From: an uncultured Trueperaceae bacterium
GTDB lineage: Bacteria; Deinococcota; Deinococci; Deinococcales; Trueperaceae
DNA length: 42,877 nucleotides
Reading direction: 5' to 3'
NCBI GenBank assembly: GCA_913057685.1
Contig: CAJXOA010000017.1
Span: forward strand, 1 to 42,877
Numbering within the stretch: position 1 is the first letter of the stretch; every line of letters begins with the position of its first letter. Made by a program: the position numbers and the translations under genes. Shown piece after piece: positions 23,839 to 32,102 of this stretch. The notes below the pieces were generated by a model. It was given only the letters and a program-made list of their open reading frames with translations. It did not search any database and was not told the origin of the DNA.

Positions 23839-23877
23839 GCCGGAGGCCCGCCCCCTCGCGGGGGGCGGGCGTCCGGC
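23839..23877 (-). terminator. Intra-operon stem-loop between binding-protein and permease genes
   Basis: An inner perfect 10-bp stem (23846-23855 with 23861-23870) is extended by a 6-bp outer stem (GCCGGA 23839-23844 with TCCGGC 23872-23877). It follows the binding-protein stop and precedes the permeases. Such structures commonly lower downstream expression or protect the upstream message, giving excess binding protein. Confidence 0.6.
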
Positions 23878-23894
23878 CGGCGGTCGTCGTCAGT

Positions 23895-25169
23895 TTACTG
23901 GGCTTCGGCGATCTGTTCTTCGATGTCGCGTTGCATGCGATCGATCGCCTCGTCGAGCGTCAGCTCCCCGACGAACACCTGCGTGAGGCGGTCGCGGGTG
24001 GCGTCGAACACGACGCGGTTGTACTGGTAGCCCTGCAGCGCGTACGCCGCGTCGGCGAGCTTCGGCACCTCCGCCGCGAACTGCGACAGCGCCTCCTGCG
24101 TCGCGGGCAGGTCGGCGTCGAAATCGACGCCGCTCTCGGCGAGGCCGAGGTGACCGGGGATGAACAGCGTGCGGCCGTAGAACTCGCCGAGCTGCTCCTC
24201 CTGCGCCAGGAAGTCCATGAGGCGCGCGACCTCCTCGGGGTGGTCGGTGTCGGCGATGCCGACGAGCGCCGCGCCGCCGGGCATGCCGGTGCAGGTGCCG
24301 TCCGGCCCGCAGGGGTTCGGCACGGCCTTCCAGTCGAAGGCGTCCCCGATCAACTCGGTGAACTGCCCGATCTGCCAGCTGCCGGACATGTAGAGCGCCA
24401 CCTGGCCGTTGACGAACTGTTCGTTGCCGGCGACGTAGCTGCCCTGCGAACCGATCCACACGTCGGGGATCATGGTGCCGTCGGCGTGCCAGTCGACCAT
24501 GAGTTCCGCCATGCGGCGGAAGCCGTCGTCGGTGACGATGGGGTCGCCGTTCTCGTCGAAGTACTGCGCGCCCATGCTGATCGCGGGGCCGGCCAGGCGG
24601 TGTCCGGTGCGGTCCATCGCCATCGCGAAGACGCCGGTCGCCTCGGCCACCTCGTTGGTGGCTTCGGCCCAGTCCTCCCACGTCGCGCCCTCGCCGGGCA
24701 TCTCGACGCCGGCCTGCTCGAACAGGGTGGCGTTGACGTAGGGGCCGGTGACGGTCAACTGCGTCATGAAGCCGGGGATGGCGTCGGAGCCGTCGGCGCG
24801 CATCCAGTCGTGGAACGGCCCGAAGTTGGCGTCCCAGTAGGCGGGGTCGTCGAGGTACGGCCGCAGGTCCAGGAAGTACTCCTGCAGGCCGCCCAAGTCC
24901 GTGACGCGGGCGATGTCGGGGCCCTGCCCGCTGGCCAGCTGCAGCGGCAGCGACTCGAGGATGCCGCTCGAGTACGGCACGACGTCGATGACGACGTCGA
25001 TGTCGGGGTTTTCGGCCTCGAAGCGTTCGACGAGTTCGCTCATGACTTCGGATTCCGAGCCGTCGTCGTACCAGGTCATGCGCAGTTCGGTCTGCGCGAA
25101 GGCGGCGCCGGCCGCCAGGGTCAGGGCGGCGAGGAGCGCGGCGAGAAGACGTCGGGCGGACTGGGTCAT
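23895..25169 (-). CDS. Sugar ABC transporter substrate-binding protein
   Basis: The 424-residue secreted protein has a clear signal peptide (RRLLAALLAALTLAAGAAFAQ) and the family-1 solute-binding pattern: LVERFEAENPDIDVVIDVVP, LASGQGPDIARVTDLGG and a C-terminal helical region. It captures a sugar, presumably alpha-linked oligosaccharides given the GH31 gene in the same operon. ATG 25169 is preceded by GGAGG (complement of 25175-25179). The long open frame upstream to 26186 is a shadow of the nuclease gene. Two cysteines in PNPCGPDGTCTGMPGG may form a disulfide. It ends with TAA, unusual among its TGA/TAG neighbours. A good promoter is found 148 bp upstream. Confidence 0.92.
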   Translation of the reverse strand: MTQSARRLLAALLAALTLAAGAAFAQTELRMTWYDDGSESEVMSELVERFEAENPDIDVVIDVVPYSSGILESLPLQLASGQGPDIARVTDLGGLQEYFLDLRPYLDDPAYWDANFGPFHDWMRADGSDAIPGFMTQLTVTGPYVNATLFEQAGVEMPGEGATWEDWAEATNEVAEATGVFAMAMDRTGHRLAGPAISMGAQYFDENGDPIVTDDGFRRMAELMVDWHADGTMIPDVWIGSQGSYVAGNEQFVNGQVALYMSGSWQIGQFTELIGDAFDWKAVPNPCGPDGTCTGMPGGAALVGIADTDHPEEVARLMDFLAQEEQLGEFYGRTLFIPGHLGLAESGVDFDADLPATQEALSQFAAEVPKLADAAYALQGYQYNRVVFDATRDRLTQVFVGELTLDEAIDRMQRDIEEQIAEAQ

Positions 25170-25299
25170 GCCAAACCTCCAGGGGACGTTGTCGCCACGG
25201 GAAGGGGATCGTCCCCGCACGCCACCCCGTGGCGGTGGCGCGAGGGGCAACGGTCCACGACGCCAAGGGCCCGGGCGGACCCGGGAAACGACGTCTCGA

Positions 25300-25315
25300 C
25301 GCGTTGCGTTGAGGG
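25300..25315. promoter_or_regulatory. Operator-like imperfect palindrome near the binding-protein transcription start
   Basis: CGACGCGTTG lies within a 14-bp stretch that matches its own reverse complement at 10 of 14 positions with a central CG. It sits just downstream of the predicted -10 box. A LacI-family site is possible; the evidence is weak. Confidence 0.3.
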
Positions 25316-25316
25316 A

Positions 25317-25345
25317 AGTATCGTCCTTGGCGGCCGCCGCGTCAA
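25317..25345 (-). promoter_or_regulatory. Sigma-70-type promoter of the alpha-glucoside operon
   Basis: On the minus strand TTGACG (25340-25345) and GATACT (25317-25322) are separated by 17 nt. The leader to the binding-protein ATG is about 140 nt and includes a CCCGGG-CGGA-CCCGGG stem at 25270-25285. Confidence 0.6.
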
Positions 25346-25378
25346 GCACCGGCGACCGGGGAGGCGAACGGGGGTCCC

Positions 25379-27385
25379 TCAGTCGGGAGCGCGCCCTCCG
25401 TCGAAGGCGAGCCCGACCCGGACCGGGTCGTGGTCGCTGGCGCGGAAGGGGTCCGGGGCGTACAGGTCCGCCTCGGCGGGGCCCTTGTAGGAGAGGTCGT
25501 AATCGATCAGGTCGACCTCGGGGGCGTTGATGGGCCACACCGCCGCCCCCGTCACGCGCGGCCCGCCGGACCGGGTCACCAGGTCGGGGTGCGCGACGGC
25601 GTGATCGAGCCGCCCGAAGCGCCCGTCGAAGACGAACGTCGTGACCCGGTCGACGCCCTCCCCCGCGAGGAGGTCGACCGGGTCGTCGGCGGTGGCGGGC
25701 GCCCCGTCCGGCCCGGCGAGGAGGGCCGCGATGGGGTCCTCCTTCGGGTAGGCGTTCAGGTCGCCCAGCACCAGCCAGGGGGCGTCGACGCCGGTGGGGT
25801 CCTGCGCGAGCCACGCGAGGAGGGCGCGGACGCCGTCGGTGCGGGTCCCGGCGCAGGACCCTTGGAGCGGCCCGTCGTCGCCGGGCCCGCAGGAGGACCC
25901 CTTGCTCTTGAGGTGGTTCACGACGATCGTGACCGCGGCCTCGGCCGCGGCATCGCTTGCGGGGTCGAGGGCGGGGTCGGGGTCGGATTCGTGCCCGTCC
26001 CGGGCGGGCGCGAAGCTCCAGGCGAGGGCGGGGCGGTTCTTGCCCCGACCCGTAGCGCGCGGGTCGGTGAAGCGGACGTCGTCCAGGACCGCGGGCGTGC
26101 CGACCGGAGCGACGACGTCGGGGCGGTAGAGGATCGCCTGCGCGATCGCGTCGGTCCCCATCGCGCCGACCGCGACGTGCCGCCACGGGGCGCCGGTCGC
26201 GGCCCGCAGGCCGGCGGCGAGGTCGGCGGCGGCGCGGTCGTCGGGGGCGTTCTGCAGCTCGACGAGGGCGAGGACGTCGGCGTCGAGGGCGGCGAGGGCG
26301 GCGACGAGCTTCGCGCGTTGCCGGTCGAGCTCGCGCGCGTCGTCCGCGCCGCGGCAGTCCATCCCGCCGCTCGGGCCGCAGTCGTCACCGACGTCGACGA
26401 AGTAGTTCTGGACGTTCATCGCGGCGACGACGACGTCGGGGGGCGTCCCGTCGGCCGCACCGACGGCGGGGGGTACGGAGGGGGTACGGGCGCGCGGGAG
26501 GTGCTCGGCGGGGGCGGTCGGGTGGACGCGCCAGTCGCCGTAGGCGTAGTGCAGCATCCCGGTCGCGTCCCGGACGACGTCCCCGCCGCGGAAGCGGTTC
26601 TCGAGGGTGAAGACCTCGCCGTTCGGATGCCGGACGGGGCTGGGGTTCTGGTCGTTGCGGCCGTCGTCGAGGACGATGCGGCGGCGGTCCTGCGCCGCCT
26701 CCCAGGCGGCGGCGCGGGGGTCGGTCGGCGCGAACCGCTGCGTCGCCTCGAGCGGCCGGTCGAGCCCGTCCTGCGGCAGCGCGAGGACGATCTCGCCGAA
26801 CCGGTCGTAGTCGAAGTACTCCGCGATCACGAGCGCCTGTGGGAGGCGAACGGGCATGCCCTCGAGGGCCTCGAGGTCGGCCGGGTCGACCGGAAGGCGA
26901 AGGGCCGTCGGGGCGGGCGGGCCTGGGCGGACGCCGCAATCGACGACCTCGCGGACGCCGGTGAGGGTCGTCATGCCGTACGCCTCGACGACCGTGCCGG
27001 ACACGCGCACGAGCGCACCGACGGGGGCGGGGGCTGGGGCGCGGGTCTCGACGAATAGTCCCTCCGACGTCGCGGGGTCGCCGTCGTCCTCGCCGCCCGG
27101 CGTGTGCAGGTAGATCCCGCCGAGGTCGCGCCGGAACGGGTCCGCGGGGTCGCCCTGGAAGGCGGCGGTCACGACCCCCTGGACGGTGGTGCGGCGGTTC
27201 TCGAGGGGGGAGGTGGGGCCGTCGCCCTGGACGGCGTGGATCGCCGTGGCGCCCGCCTCGCAGCGCGGGTCGAGGGCGGGGGGATCCTGCGCGCAGGCGC
27301 TGGCGAGGAGCACGACGACCCAAAGGGCAACGAGGCCGTGGAGCCCGACGGAGCGGCCTCGTTGCGGACGTTGCACAACGAGCAT
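25379..27385 (-). CDS. Secreted endonuclease/exonuclease/phosphatase-family lipoprotein (ExeM/NucH-like)
   Basis: The 668-residue protein begins with a lipoprotein signal whose lipobox LASAC places the lipidated cysteine at residue 31. Residues about 45-150 look like an OB-fold-type domain (TVQGVVTAAF, ALVRVSGTVVEAYGMTTLTG). From about 305 the endonuclease/exonuclease/phosphatase domain shows NVQNYF, the catalytic ELQN, NHLKSKGSSCG, LGDLNAYPKEDP, LDHA and SDHDPV. These are the hallmarks of ExeM/NucH extracellular DNases that digest environmental DNA. ATG 27385 is preceded at 6 nt by TAGCAT, the leaderless layout. Its 5' part is duplicated 9.5 kb away in a broken copy with a 127-bp identical stretch. 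It lies outside the neighbouring transport operons. Confidence 0.88.
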   Translation of the reverse strand: MLVVQRPQRGRSVGLHGLVALWVVVLLASACAQDPPALDPRCEAGATAIHAVQGDGPTSPLENRRTTVQGVVTAAFQGDPADPFRRDLGGIYLHTPGGEDDGDPATSEGLFVETRAPAPAPVGALVRVSGTVVEAYGMTTLTGVREVVDCGVRPGPPAPTALRLPVDPADLEALEGMPVRLPQALVIAEYFDYDRFGEIVLALPQDGLDRPLEATQRFAPTDPRAAAWEAAQDRRRIVLDDGRNDQNPSPVRHPNGEVFTLENRFRGGDVVRDATGMLHYAYGDWRVHPTAPAEHLPRARTPSVPPAVGAADGTPPDVVVAAMNVQNYFVDVGDDCGPSGGMDCRGADDARELDRQRAKLVAALAALDADVLALVELQNAPDDRAAADLAAGLRAATGAPWRHVAVGAMGTDAIAQAILYRPDVVAPVGTPAVLDDVRFTDPRATGRGKNRPALAWSFAPARDGHESDPDPALDPASDAAAEAAVTIVVNHLKSKGSSCGPGDDGPLQGSCAGTRTDGVRALLAWLAQDPTGVDAPWLVLGDLNAYPKEDPIAALLAGPDGAPATADDPVDLLAGEGVDRVTTFVFDGRFGRLDHAVAHPDLVTRSGGPRVTGAAVWPINAPEVDLIDYDLSYKGPAEADLYAPDPFRASDHDPVRVGLAFDGGRAPD
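27157..27283. repeat. 127-bp direct repeat, copy 1 (inside the intact nuclease gene)
   Basis: This stretch is base-for-base identical to 36649-36775 in the same orientation, by direct reading. Similarity continues beyond it with one and then two substitutions. The two copies bracket the 27457-36570 catabolic cluster. Confidence 0.9.
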
Positions 27386-27391
27386 GGAGCG

Positions 27392-27397
27392 ATGCTA
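27392..27397 (-). promoter_or_regulatory. TANNNT -10-like box, leaderless arrangement (nuclease)
   Basis: On the minus strand TAGCAT is followed by 6 nt and the ATG of the nuclease lipoprotein gene. No Shine-Dalgarno sequence is present. Confidence 0.45.
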
Positions 27398-27456
27398 GCC
27401 CGAACTGGCGTCGGACCCCCGGGTGACCGCGGCTTCGGCCCCCGAGACGCGGGACG

Positions 27457-28320
27457 TCACCCGTCGCTGCGCACGTCGAGTGCGTCCCGGAGCCCATCCC
27501 CGAGAAGGTTGAAGCTCACGACCACCAAAGCGATGGCGATGCCGGGAATGAGGGCGATGTGCGGTGCGCTCGTGATGTAGTCGCGGCCCGCAGCGATCAT
27601 GCCCGCCCACGTCGGGGTGGGAGGCTGGACGCCGAGGCCGAGGAACGACAGAGCGGACTCCATCAGGATGGCGTAGGCGAGGTACAGGCTGCCGTACACC
27701 AGGAGCGTGGCGACGAAGTTGGGGACGACGTGCCGACCGACGACGCGCGCGTCGTTCGCGCCGAGCGCACGCGCCGCCCCGATGAAGTCCCGTTCGCGGA
27801 GAACGACGACCGAACCCCGCGAAATGCGCGCGAAGGCGGGCACCGTCCAGATGCCGATGGCAACGATGGTATTCGTGAGGCCCGGCCCCAAGGCGCTGAC
27901 GATGATGATCGCCAACAACAGGTAGGGAAAGGCGAGCAGCACGTCCATGAGGCGCATGACGACGGTATCGATCCAGCCGCCGAAGTACCCCGCGATCGTC
28001 CCGAGTGCGCCCCCGACCGCCACGCCGATCCCCACCGACGTGAGGCTGACGAGCAGCGTAATCCGAGCGCCGAAGATGATGCGCGACAGAATGTCGCGAC
28101 CGAACGCATCGGCCCCGAGGAGGTAGTCGGCTCCGGGAGCCGCGCGACGGTCGAACAGGCTCTGCGCCGCGGGGTCGTAGGGAGCGATCCACGGCGCGAA
28201 GACGGCGGCGAACACCGTCAGCAGCACGACCCCGAGGGCCAGTACCGCCAGTCGGTTGCGTCGGAACCGCTTCCACGTTCCCCGCGTTGGGGCGTTCGCA
28301 TCGGTGGTGGGGGCGCTCAT
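27457..28320 (-). CDS. Dipeptide/oligopeptide-type ABC transporter permease, DppC family
   Basis: The 287-residue membrane protein has an N-terminal helix followed by the LLGADAFGRDILSRIIFGAR motif typical of DppC/OppC. It has five further helices and the EAA region FIGAARALGANDARVVGRHV. With its DppB partner, encoded upstream and overlapping by 4 bp (ATGA), it forms the channel for a peptide-like or opine-like solute. No DppD/DppF ATPase genes accompany it, which is unusual for this transporter class; either they are elsewhere or the system borrows ATPases. Base usage in this and the following genes through 36570 appears less extremely GC-rich at third positions than in the flanks, by inspection only. 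Confidence 0.92.
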   Translation of the reverse strand: MSAPTTDANAPTRGTWKRFRRNRLAVLALGVVLLTVFAAVFAPWIAPYDPAAQSLFDRRAAPGADYLLGADAFGRDILSRIIFGARITLLVSLTSVGIGVAVGGALGTIAGYFGGWIDTVVMRLMDVLLAFPYLLLAIIIVSALGPGLTNTIVAIGIWTVPAFARISRGSVVVLRERDFIGAARALGANDARVVGRHVVPNFVATLLVYGSLYLAYAILMESALSFLGLGVQPPTPTWAGMIAAGRDYITSAPHIALIPGIAIALVVVSFNLLGDGLRDALDVRSDG

Positions 28321-29237
28321 GCGTACCTCACGCGGGGGTCGAGGAAGCCGTAACTGATGTCGACGAGCAGGTTGACGCTGACGTAGATCGTCGCGAGCAC
28401 GAGGACGACCCCTTGGACGAGCAAGTAGTCACGATTGAAGATGGCGAAGACGGTGAGGCGCCCGAGACCGGGCCAGGAGAAGACGGTCTCGGTGAGCACC
28501 GCGCCGCCCAGCATCTGGCCCAACTGCAAACCAAGTGCGGTGATGACGGGGATGAGGGCGTTGCGGAGGGCGTGCTTGTACAGGATCCGAAGCGACCCGA
28601 CGCCTTTACTTCGCGCCGTTCGGACGTAGTCCTCCTGGAGCACCTCGAGAAGGCTGGCGCGGGTCATGCGCGCGAGGATCGCGATCGATGGGAGCGCCAG
28701 GGTGATCGACGGGAGAACGTAGTGCCGCCACGAGCCGCGTCCCGCGACGGGGAACCAGCCGAGCTCGACGCTGAAGATCACGATGAACACGAGTCCGGTC
28801 CAGAACACCGGCATGGAGAGGCCCGCCAGCGAGAGGACGCGCACGGCGTTGTCGACGACGCCGTGGGGACGAGCGGCGGATGCGACCCCGAGGGGGAGGC
28901 CGACGGCGAGCGCGACGAGGATCGCGACGCCAGCCAACTGCGCGGTGGCGGGCAGCGTCTCCCCGATGATCGTCGCGACGGGACGGCGGTCCTTGATCGA
29001 CGTCCCCAAGTCCCCCTGAAAGACGTTCGCGATGTACTCGACGTACCGTACGAGGAGGGGACGGTCCAAGCCGAGGTCGGCGCGTGTGGCCTCGATCGAT
29101 TCCGGGGTGGCGAACTCGCCGAGCATCAACGCGACGGGGTCGCCGGGCACGATCTCGAGCGAGATCACGACGACGGCGACGACGCCCAGCAGGATCGGGA
29201 CGGCAAGCAAGATTCGGCGGATGAGATAGGCCAGCAT
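28317..29237 (-). CDS. Dipeptide/oligopeptide-type ABC transporter permease, DppB family
   Basis: The 306-residue permease begins with the typical MLAYLIRRILLAVPILLGVV helix. The PGDPVALMLG segment follows, then the DLGLDRPLLVRYVEYIANVF region and five more helices. Its EAA loop is YVRTARSKGVGSLRILYKHA and it ends in the family signature FLDPRVRYA. It pairs with DppC. The gap to the binding-protein gene upstream is about 50 bp, so one transcript from the divergent promoter near 31000 is likely. Length and motifs are complete. Confidence 0.93.
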   Translation of the reverse strand: MLAYLIRRILLAVPILLGVVAVVVISLEIVPGDPVALMLGEFATPESIEATRADLGLDRPLLVRYVEYIANVFQGDLGTSIKDRRPVATIIGETLPATAQLAGVAILVALAVGLPLGVASAARPHGVVDNAVRVLSLAGLSMPVFWTGLVFIVIFSVELGWFPVAGRGSWRHYVLPSITLALPSIAILARMTRASLLEVLQEDYVRTARSKGVGSLRILYKHALRNALIPVITALGLQLGQMLGGAVLTETVFSWPGLGRLTVFAIFNRDYLLVQGVVLVLATIYVSVNLLVDISYGFLDPRVRYA

Positions 29238-29287
29238 GATGCAGGCGGGACCGGGGGGCGAACGCCCCCGGTCCCGTCCGGTTCCTC

Positions 29288-30856
29288 CTACTCGGCCTTG
29301 GAGACCGGGTACAGGTCGAGGTTGTACTCGATGGGGTGGGCTTCGAAGCCTTCGACGTCGGAGCCGACGACGGTCACTTCGATGGTGTTGTAGATCGGCA
29401 CGGCGGGCAGGTCCTCGGCGAGGATCGCTTGCACCTCCGCGTAGAGGTCTTCGCGCGTCGCGACGTCGGTTTCCTCACGCGCCTGCGTGAGCAGCGCGTC
29501 CACCTCGTCGTTCGCGTAACGCCAGCTGTTCCAGCTGTCGGGCGGGAACTGGTCGCTGCGGAAGTTCGAGTACATCGTGTAGTCGGCGTCGGCGGTCGTC
29601 GTGAGCCACCCGAAGCTGAACATGTCGTACTGCAGGGGGTCTTCACGCAGCTGCGTGAACGTCGTCGCCCACTCGAACACGTTCAACTCGACCTGAATGC
29701 CGACCTGGCGCAGGAACTCCTGGATGACTTCGGCGACCTCCTGGTCTTGAAGGTAGCGGCCCGCCGCAGGAAGCATCTGCAGGGTGAGCGGCTCACCGTC
29801 GCGTTCCATGATCCCGTCGTCGTTCTGCGTAAAGCCAGCCTCCTCGAGGAGGGCGATGGCGGCGTCTGGGTCGTAGGGGTAGCGTTCGTCGAGGTTCATG
29901 TCGGCGTAACCGAGCACCCCAGGCGAAATCACGCTCGTCGGGACCGTCGCGGCATCCTCCAAGAGGTTCTCGACGATGCCGGGCACGTCGATGGCGTGCG
30001 CGATCGCTTGGCGCACCAGCGGCTCGTCGAGCGGGCTCCGCTCGAGGTTGAAGCCGAGGTAGAACACCCGCAATCCGGTCGCGGCAAGCACGTCGAATTC
30101 GTCACTGGACTCGAACGAGGCCAGGTCGGCGGGATTGGGCTTGAGGAGCATGTCCGCCTCCCCCGACTGCAACGCCAGGGTGCGGGCACCGGCCTCGGGG
30201 ACGGTCCGGAAGACCACGCGGTCCAGGTCGGGGCGGCCCCGCCAGTAGTCGTCGTTCGCTTCCAGCGTGATGCTCTCGTTGGTGCGCCACTCGACGAACT
30301 CGAACGGGCCCGTCCCGACGGGATTCCGAGCGTAGTCGTCGCCGAGTCGTTCGACGGCGGCCGGGCTCACGACTCCGGTGTACACCATCGTGCTGGTGAG
30401 GAGGAGGGGGCCGTAGGGCCTCTCCGCCACGATGTCGACGGTGTACTCGTCGACGACCTCGACCGCCGCGATCGGTCCGGCGAGGCTGGCCCAGCGGCCG
30501 GGAGGGTCGGAGAACAACGCGCGATCCCACGTGAACTTCACGGCGTCGGCATTGAACGGCGTTCCGTCATGGAACTCGACGCCTTCGCGGAGGTAGAAGC
30601 GCAGGCGCGTGTCGTCGACGAATTCCCACCGCTCCGCGAGGCGCGGCTCGATCTCCATGTCGGCGTTCAGCGTGATGAGGGGCTCGATGACGTTGCCGAA
30701 CACCCAGGCGCCCGGAGCGGTGGTTTCCTCTTGCGCGTCGAGCGAGACCGGATCCGAGGGACGTACGATCACGAGCTCGTCGGTGGACTGCGCCCAGACC
30801 GCCGCACCGCTCGAGATTCCGAGTAGAGCAACGAGCGACAGAATTCCGCGTTTCAT
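29288..30856 (-). CDS. ABC transporter substrate-binding protein, peptide/nickel/opine family (DppA-like)
   Basis: The 522-residue secreted protein has a short signal peptide (MKRGILSLVALLGISSGAAVWAQ split at about Ala22) and the family-5 solute-binding pattern. This comprises IEPRLAERWEFVDDTRLRFYL, VEFHDGTPFNADAVKFTWDR, NPVGTGPFEFVEW and a C-terminal QLREDPLQYDMFSFGW segment. ATG 30856 is selected because AGGAGG lies just upstream (complement of about 30862-30868); the in-frame ATG at 30910 would put 18 hydrophilic residues before the signal. It binds a peptide-like compound. The divergent GntR-led operon encodes amide- and peptide-cleaving enzymes, so the ligand is probably their substrate. 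Confidence 0.92.
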   Translation of the reverse strand: MKRGILSLVALLGISSGAAVWAQSTDELVIVRPSDPVSLDAQEETTAPGAWVFGNVIEPLITLNADMEIEPRLAERWEFVDDTRLRFYLREGVEFHDGTPFNADAVKFTWDRALFSDPPGRWASLAGPIAAVEVVDEYTVDIVAERPYGPLLLTSTMVYTGVVSPAAVERLGDDYARNPVGTGPFEFVEWRTNESITLEANDDYWRGRPDLDRVVFRTVPEAGARTLALQSGEADMLLKPNPADLASFESSDEFDVLAATGLRVFYLGFNLERSPLDEPLVRQAIAHAIDVPGIVENLLEDAATVPTSVISPGVLGYADMNLDERYPYDPDAAIALLEEAGFTQNDDGIMERDGEPLTLQMLPAAGRYLQDQEVAEVIQEFLRQVGIQVELNVFEWATTFTQLREDPLQYDMFSFGWLTTTADADYTMYSNFRSDQFPPDSWNSWRYANDEVDALLTQAREETDVATREDLYAEVQAILAEDLPAVPIYNTIEVTVVGSDVEGFEAHPIEYNLDLYPVSKAE

Positions 30857-30972
30857 GGAACCTCCTCCTTGGAGTCCCGACCCCGGCGTACCCGCGTGGG
30901 CCGACGGCAATCGGATCGAAGATGAACACGCCGGGCCTCGAAGACGAACTTCGCACCCAGAGTGTTAGCGCC

Positions 30973-31030
30973 GAGTGTAACGGCATGCATTTTCCTACGT
31001 CAACAATGCAAGGATTTTCCTGTTACACTC
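30973..31030. promoter_or_regulatory. Divergent promoter region with inverted and direct repeats (GntR operator candidate)
   Basis: GAGTGTAAC (30973-30981) and GTTACACTC (31022-31030) are perfect inverted arms, each containing an outward-facing TACACT -10 box. Between and beside them lie direct repeats of ATTTTCCT and CATGCATT. The forward promoter for gntR would use TACACT 31024-31029 with TCAACA 31000-31005. Any of these repeats could be the operator of the adjacent GntR protein. Confidence 0.5.
30974..31003 (-). promoter_or_regulatory. Promoter of the dppABC-like operon
   Basis: On the minus strand TTGACG (30998-31003) and TACACT (30974-30979) are separated by 18 nt in an unusually AT-rich stretch. 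The -10 box lies in one arm of an inverted repeat shared with the divergent gntR promoter. Confidence 0.6.
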
Positions 31031-31076
31031 GCTTCATGCATTCCGCCGTATCACTTGCTCTGTACGGTAGGGCCGT

Positions 31077-32102
31077 ATGAAGCCCACGGAGGTCCCGCCC
31101 CCCCTTCCCCTCCACGTCGATCGCGACCTGCCCGTCTCTCTCCACGCGCAACTCGTCGGGCAAATCGAGTACGGCATCGCGACGGGGCGGCTCGCAGCGG
31201 AGAGCCGCCTTCCCTCGGTCCGGGAGTTGGCCGACCAGCTCTCGCTCTCGCCCGTAACGGTGTCCAACGTCTTCAAGGCCCTGCGCGAACGGGAACTCAT
31301 CGAAACCGTTCCCGGACGCGGAACCTTCGTCGCACGCCGCGACGGCGACGCGACCCCGAACCTCCGCCTTCCCGCCATCCATCGCGCCATCGACGAACTC
31401 GTTCGGCTCTCCGAGCGCAGCGGCATGACACGCGACGAACTCGCCGCCCTCTTCGCCATCCGCCTCCGATCGGAGGACCGGCACACGCGGGTGAACGTTT
31501 ACCTGGTGGGGGTCTTCGACGAGGCAACCGCCCGCTACGGACGCACCCTCGCCGAGCGCCTCGGTCCAAGCTGCCAGGTCTCCACAACGACGTTCGAACG
31601 GCTTCACGGCGACACGCTCGAGAACGTGTCGCGTGCCGACCTCGCACTCACGTTCGCCTACCGCCGACGCGAGCTGCAGACGCGCCTAGCCGGGCGGGGT
31701 CCGCGTGTGACGTCACTCCGGTTCCTCCCGCAGTCCAGCGTCCGCAGCGCCCTCGCGACCCTGTCCCCCTTCAGCAGGGTGGGTGTCGTCTCGGCGTTAC
31801 CGTCGTTCCTGCCCACGTTCCTGGACGGCGTGCGCTCATACGCAGGCCACGTCGCCGACGTTCGGGGCACCGTCCTGGACGCCCCCGACGTCGACGCTCT
31901 CGTCGCAACGAGTGACGTCATCATCTACTCGACCGGCGCGGACGCCGTGTTGGAACGACTCCCTCCCGACCTGTACGCGTTCGAATACCGACACGATCCG
32001 GACCCCGTCTGGATCGAGGAGAACATCGTCCCCGAGGTGCACGCAGCGACGTCCGCGGCACCGACCCCGCCGAAGGAGGCCACATGCACGTCCACGACAT
32101 GA
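31077..32102 (+). CDS. GntR-family transcriptional regulator
   Basis: The 341-residue protein has a GntR winged helix at residues about 18-86 (LHAQLVGQIEYGIATGRLAA, then LPSVRELADQLSLSPVTVSN and ETVPGRGTFVA). The remaining 250 residues form an alpha/beta sensor domain with repeated strand-helix units (VNVYLVGVFDEATARYGRTL, SRVGVVSALPSFLPTF, SDVIIYSTGA). This looks more like a sugar- or amine-binding sensor than an FadR or aminotransferase-like domain. It stands divergent to the transport genes and first in the catabolic operon, whose next gene it overlaps by 19 bp, so it is the likely local regulator. The ligand is unknown. An alternative TACGGT hexamer 8 nt before ATG 31077 could serve as a short-leader promoter. 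Confidence 0.88.
   Translation: MKPTEVPPPLPLHVDRDLPVSLHAQLVGQIEYGIATGRLAAESRLPSVRELADQLSLSPVTVSNVFKALRERELIETVPGRGTFVARRDGDATPNLRLPAIHRAIDELVRLSERSGMTRDELAALFAIRLRSEDRHTRVNVYLVGVFDEATARYGRTLAERLGPSCQVSTTTFERLHGDTLENVSRADLALTFAYRRRELQTRLAGRGPRVTSLRFLPQSSVRSALATLSPFSRVGVVSALPSFLPTFLDGVRSYAGHVADVRGTVLDAPDVDALVATSDVIIYSTGADAVLERLPPDLYAFEYRHDPDPVWIEENIVPEVHAATSAAPTPPKEATCTSTT

Noticed and set aside
31063-31068. TACGGT as a leaderless -10 box for gntR
   Set aside because: The gap to ATG is 8 nt, not 6, and a better promoter (TCAACA/TACACT) lies upstream; kept only as a note.
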